A stretch of DNA of 64,000 nucleotides, from the NCBI GenBank assembly GCA_009731375.1, contig BJOX01000072.1:513319-577318 (forward strand), written 5' to 3'. Each line of letters opens with the position of its first letter. Position 1 is the first letter of the stretch. Below, piece by piece: positions 62,284-64,000 of this stretch. This stretch comes from Paulinella micropora (taxonomy: Eukaryota; Cercozoa; Imbricatea; Euglyphida). Under the pieces are notes generated by a model that did no database searches, was not told the DNA's origin, and saw nothing but the letters and a program-made list of their open reading frames with translations. A program made the position numbers and the translations under genes.

Positions 62284-64000
62284 ACCCTATACACACCATC
62301 CTACATATATACAAACGACCATCATCACAAACACGTGACCCAGAATTCTTCCCTGCACTACAGAGCTACATGGACACCATTATGTCAACCTCACCACACA
62401 CCACCATTACAATTGTTGGTGATCTAAACATAGACTTACTACGCCCAACCCATACCATCTGTGAATTCCTTGTTATCAACAACCTGAACACAACCATAAC
62501 CAAACTCACGAGAGTTGACCCATACTGGGATAGCAAAAAGCTACTTGACACGATTCTCACAACTATATGCACAGATGTCACTGCTGACACACTGCCGGTG
62601 CTAATCACTGACCACCACCCCATATATGCTGTATTCCATACACCTATCGTACGAAAGAAAAACACTAAAAGACTAAGTAATAAAAGATATGAAGACAAAA
62701 AGGATAGAATACTAAACGAAATAAAGGCAGAACTAGAGCAAAAACTAGACACTGAACTTAATAAGACAACACCTAATGCCTACTTTAACATAATACAACA
62801 AACAATTAAGAATATAATTGAAAAATACGAGAAATCTGATAAAAAAAGAAAATGGAAGCCGTGATGTAGCAAAGAAATAAGAAAAATGATTGGGAAACAA
62901 AGAAAACTATACGAAAGAAAGATTGCTAAGCCTACTGACTATAACAAAAGCAGATACAGAGCACACAGAAATAAGACTAACAGAGAAATAAAAAGAACAA
63001 AAAAAGAATATATGACGAAGTTAATGGAGGACCTAAAGCACGATTCAAAGAAGAGAATGAATGCTTTAAGAATGCTTATCCCTCAAATGCAAGCTACTAA
63101 AACATCACCTACAAGACTCTGCGTAGATGGACAGGTGTACACAGATGCGAAAGACATCGCGAACGTCCTCAACAGGCACTACACGTCGGTAGGAGCCAAG
63201 GTAAGCGCTCAAATTCCCCAAGAAGAAAAAGAACAAAAAGAAGAACAAAAAGAGCATAAACAAACACAACACCGCATCTTCAAACTAAAATATATAACTA
63301 CACAGGAAGTAACTAAAACACTTAAGGATATTAATAGAAATAAATCCGAAGACATAAACAAAATAAAACCTGCAATAATACAAGATTTAAGCACATATAT
63401 TACACCGATCCTAAGCAAACTTTTCAATAAATCGGTAGAAAGAAATGAATACCCAGACGTACTAAAAATAACAAAAGTAATAGAAATTTATAAAGCTAAA
63501 GATAGAACACTGCCAGAGAACTATAGACCTATATCCCTTCTGCCCATTATCGCGAAAGTGTTTGATACAATCATCAACCGACAACTCATGGACCACCTGA
63601 ACCGATATGATATCCTTTCACGCACTCAATATGCTTTCCGCCCACACTCCAATACCACCATCTGCACTCAAACAATCCTGAACCACATCCACTCACAAAA
63701 AGGCCCAGGCAAATACGTATTAGCACTCTTTGTCGATTTGTCTAAAGCATATGATACCATTGACCATGCAAAACTCATTCACAAACTACAACATGAATTC
63801 AACTTTAGCGATAATACAACTGCCTTCTTCAAATCCTACCTGACCAGACGATTCCAAACTGTGTTCACCCAACACGCCCGCTCATACCCCCGCCTGATCA
63901 CGCACGGTATACCACAAGGCAGCACCCTTTCCACAACGCTCTTTATCCTCTATATCAACAGTATCCTCCTATCACTTACGCATGGAACAATCTTTGCATA
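62284..64000 (+). pseudogene. Non-LTR retrotransposon: AP endonuclease and reverse transcriptase, partial at both ends
   Basis: One frame is open from the gap to the window end except for a TGA at 62862-62864. Endonuclease motifs: IYKRPSSQTRDPEFFPAL, the catalytic GDLNID near 62418, SKKLLDTILT, and TDHHP near 62607. After the TGA the same frame gives CSKEIRKMIGKQRKLYERK, a linker, then RT motifs ENYRPISLLPIIAKVFD, TQYAFRPHSNT, DLSKAYDT (from 63735, first catalytic Asp) and HGIPQGSTLST (from 63903). The window ends at FA, just before the expected YADD. Motif style is that of the CR1/L2/Jockey group (family memory). The TGA sits where relatives usually have the Trp of a KPW motif. A/T-rich codon use contrasts with the GC-rich element at 40205. 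Confidence 0.8.

Overview
The window is eukaryotic: spliced exons with GT/AG borders, non-LTR retrotransposon coding sequence, TA-target DNA transposons and very heavy microsatellite load. I see no bacterial operons, CRISPR arrays, rRNA or tRNA. Roughly three quarters of the bases are simple repeats (TATC/GATA, ATAC/GTAT, CTAC, ATGAG, polypurine) or arrays in which a private 30-70 bp core recurs between microsatellite blocks. The ribonuclease-inhibitor-type leucine-rich repeat (LRR) gene at the left, one repeat per 84-nt exon, recalls large LRR families of protists and microalgae. That placement is inference; the species is not identifiable from what I can see.

Layout. 1-1.1 kb: unassigned sequence with GT/GTCT repeats. 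1.1-4.0 kb: a plus-strand LRR gene. 4.06-6.3 kb: a 2.2-kb pyrimidine-only tract with a 12-bp minisatellite. 6.3-10.1 kb: mostly unique sequence with a broken minus-strand basic/coiled-coil gene, a TA-flanked MITE, a hairpin element and one candidate first exon. 10.2-16.8 kb: GATA/TATC, ATAC and GAA arrays. 16.8-19.0 kb: a composite Tc1/mariner-like element with ~200-bp terminal inverted repeats and a transposase remnant. 19.2-40.2 kb: microsatellite arrays plus copies of a SINE-like element that ends in (TATC)n. 40.2-41.7 kb: the C-terminal part of a non-LTR retrotransposon polyprotein. 42-51.2 kb: more arrays. 51.2-57.8 kb: unique sequence with three MITE-like foldbacks, a cysteine-rich candidate ORF and a TPR-like exon. 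57.8-62.3 kb: arrays. 62.28-64.0 kb: endonuclease and reverse transcriptase of a second non-LTR element, cut by the window edge just before the expected YADD box.

The most unusual structure is in the LRR gene. Four of its exons are each followed, on the opposite strand, by another complete LRR exon. The two exons point at each other and share one palindromic splice donor (AG|GTAC|CT): the central GTAC is the first four intron bases on both strands. Three of the four modules are bracketed by copies of a second palindrome related to GCTACCGCGCGGTAGC. Each module would therefore give the plus-strand gene a phase-0, 28-residue LRR in either orientation, as expected of an invertible exon cassette. 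The geometry is read directly from the sequence; inversion is my inference.

The second theme is retroelement-linked microsatellites. Seven copies of one element share a 3' end, differ in 5' truncation and mostly run into TATC repeats. A GC-rich retrotransposon ORF is likewise embedded in TATC arrays.
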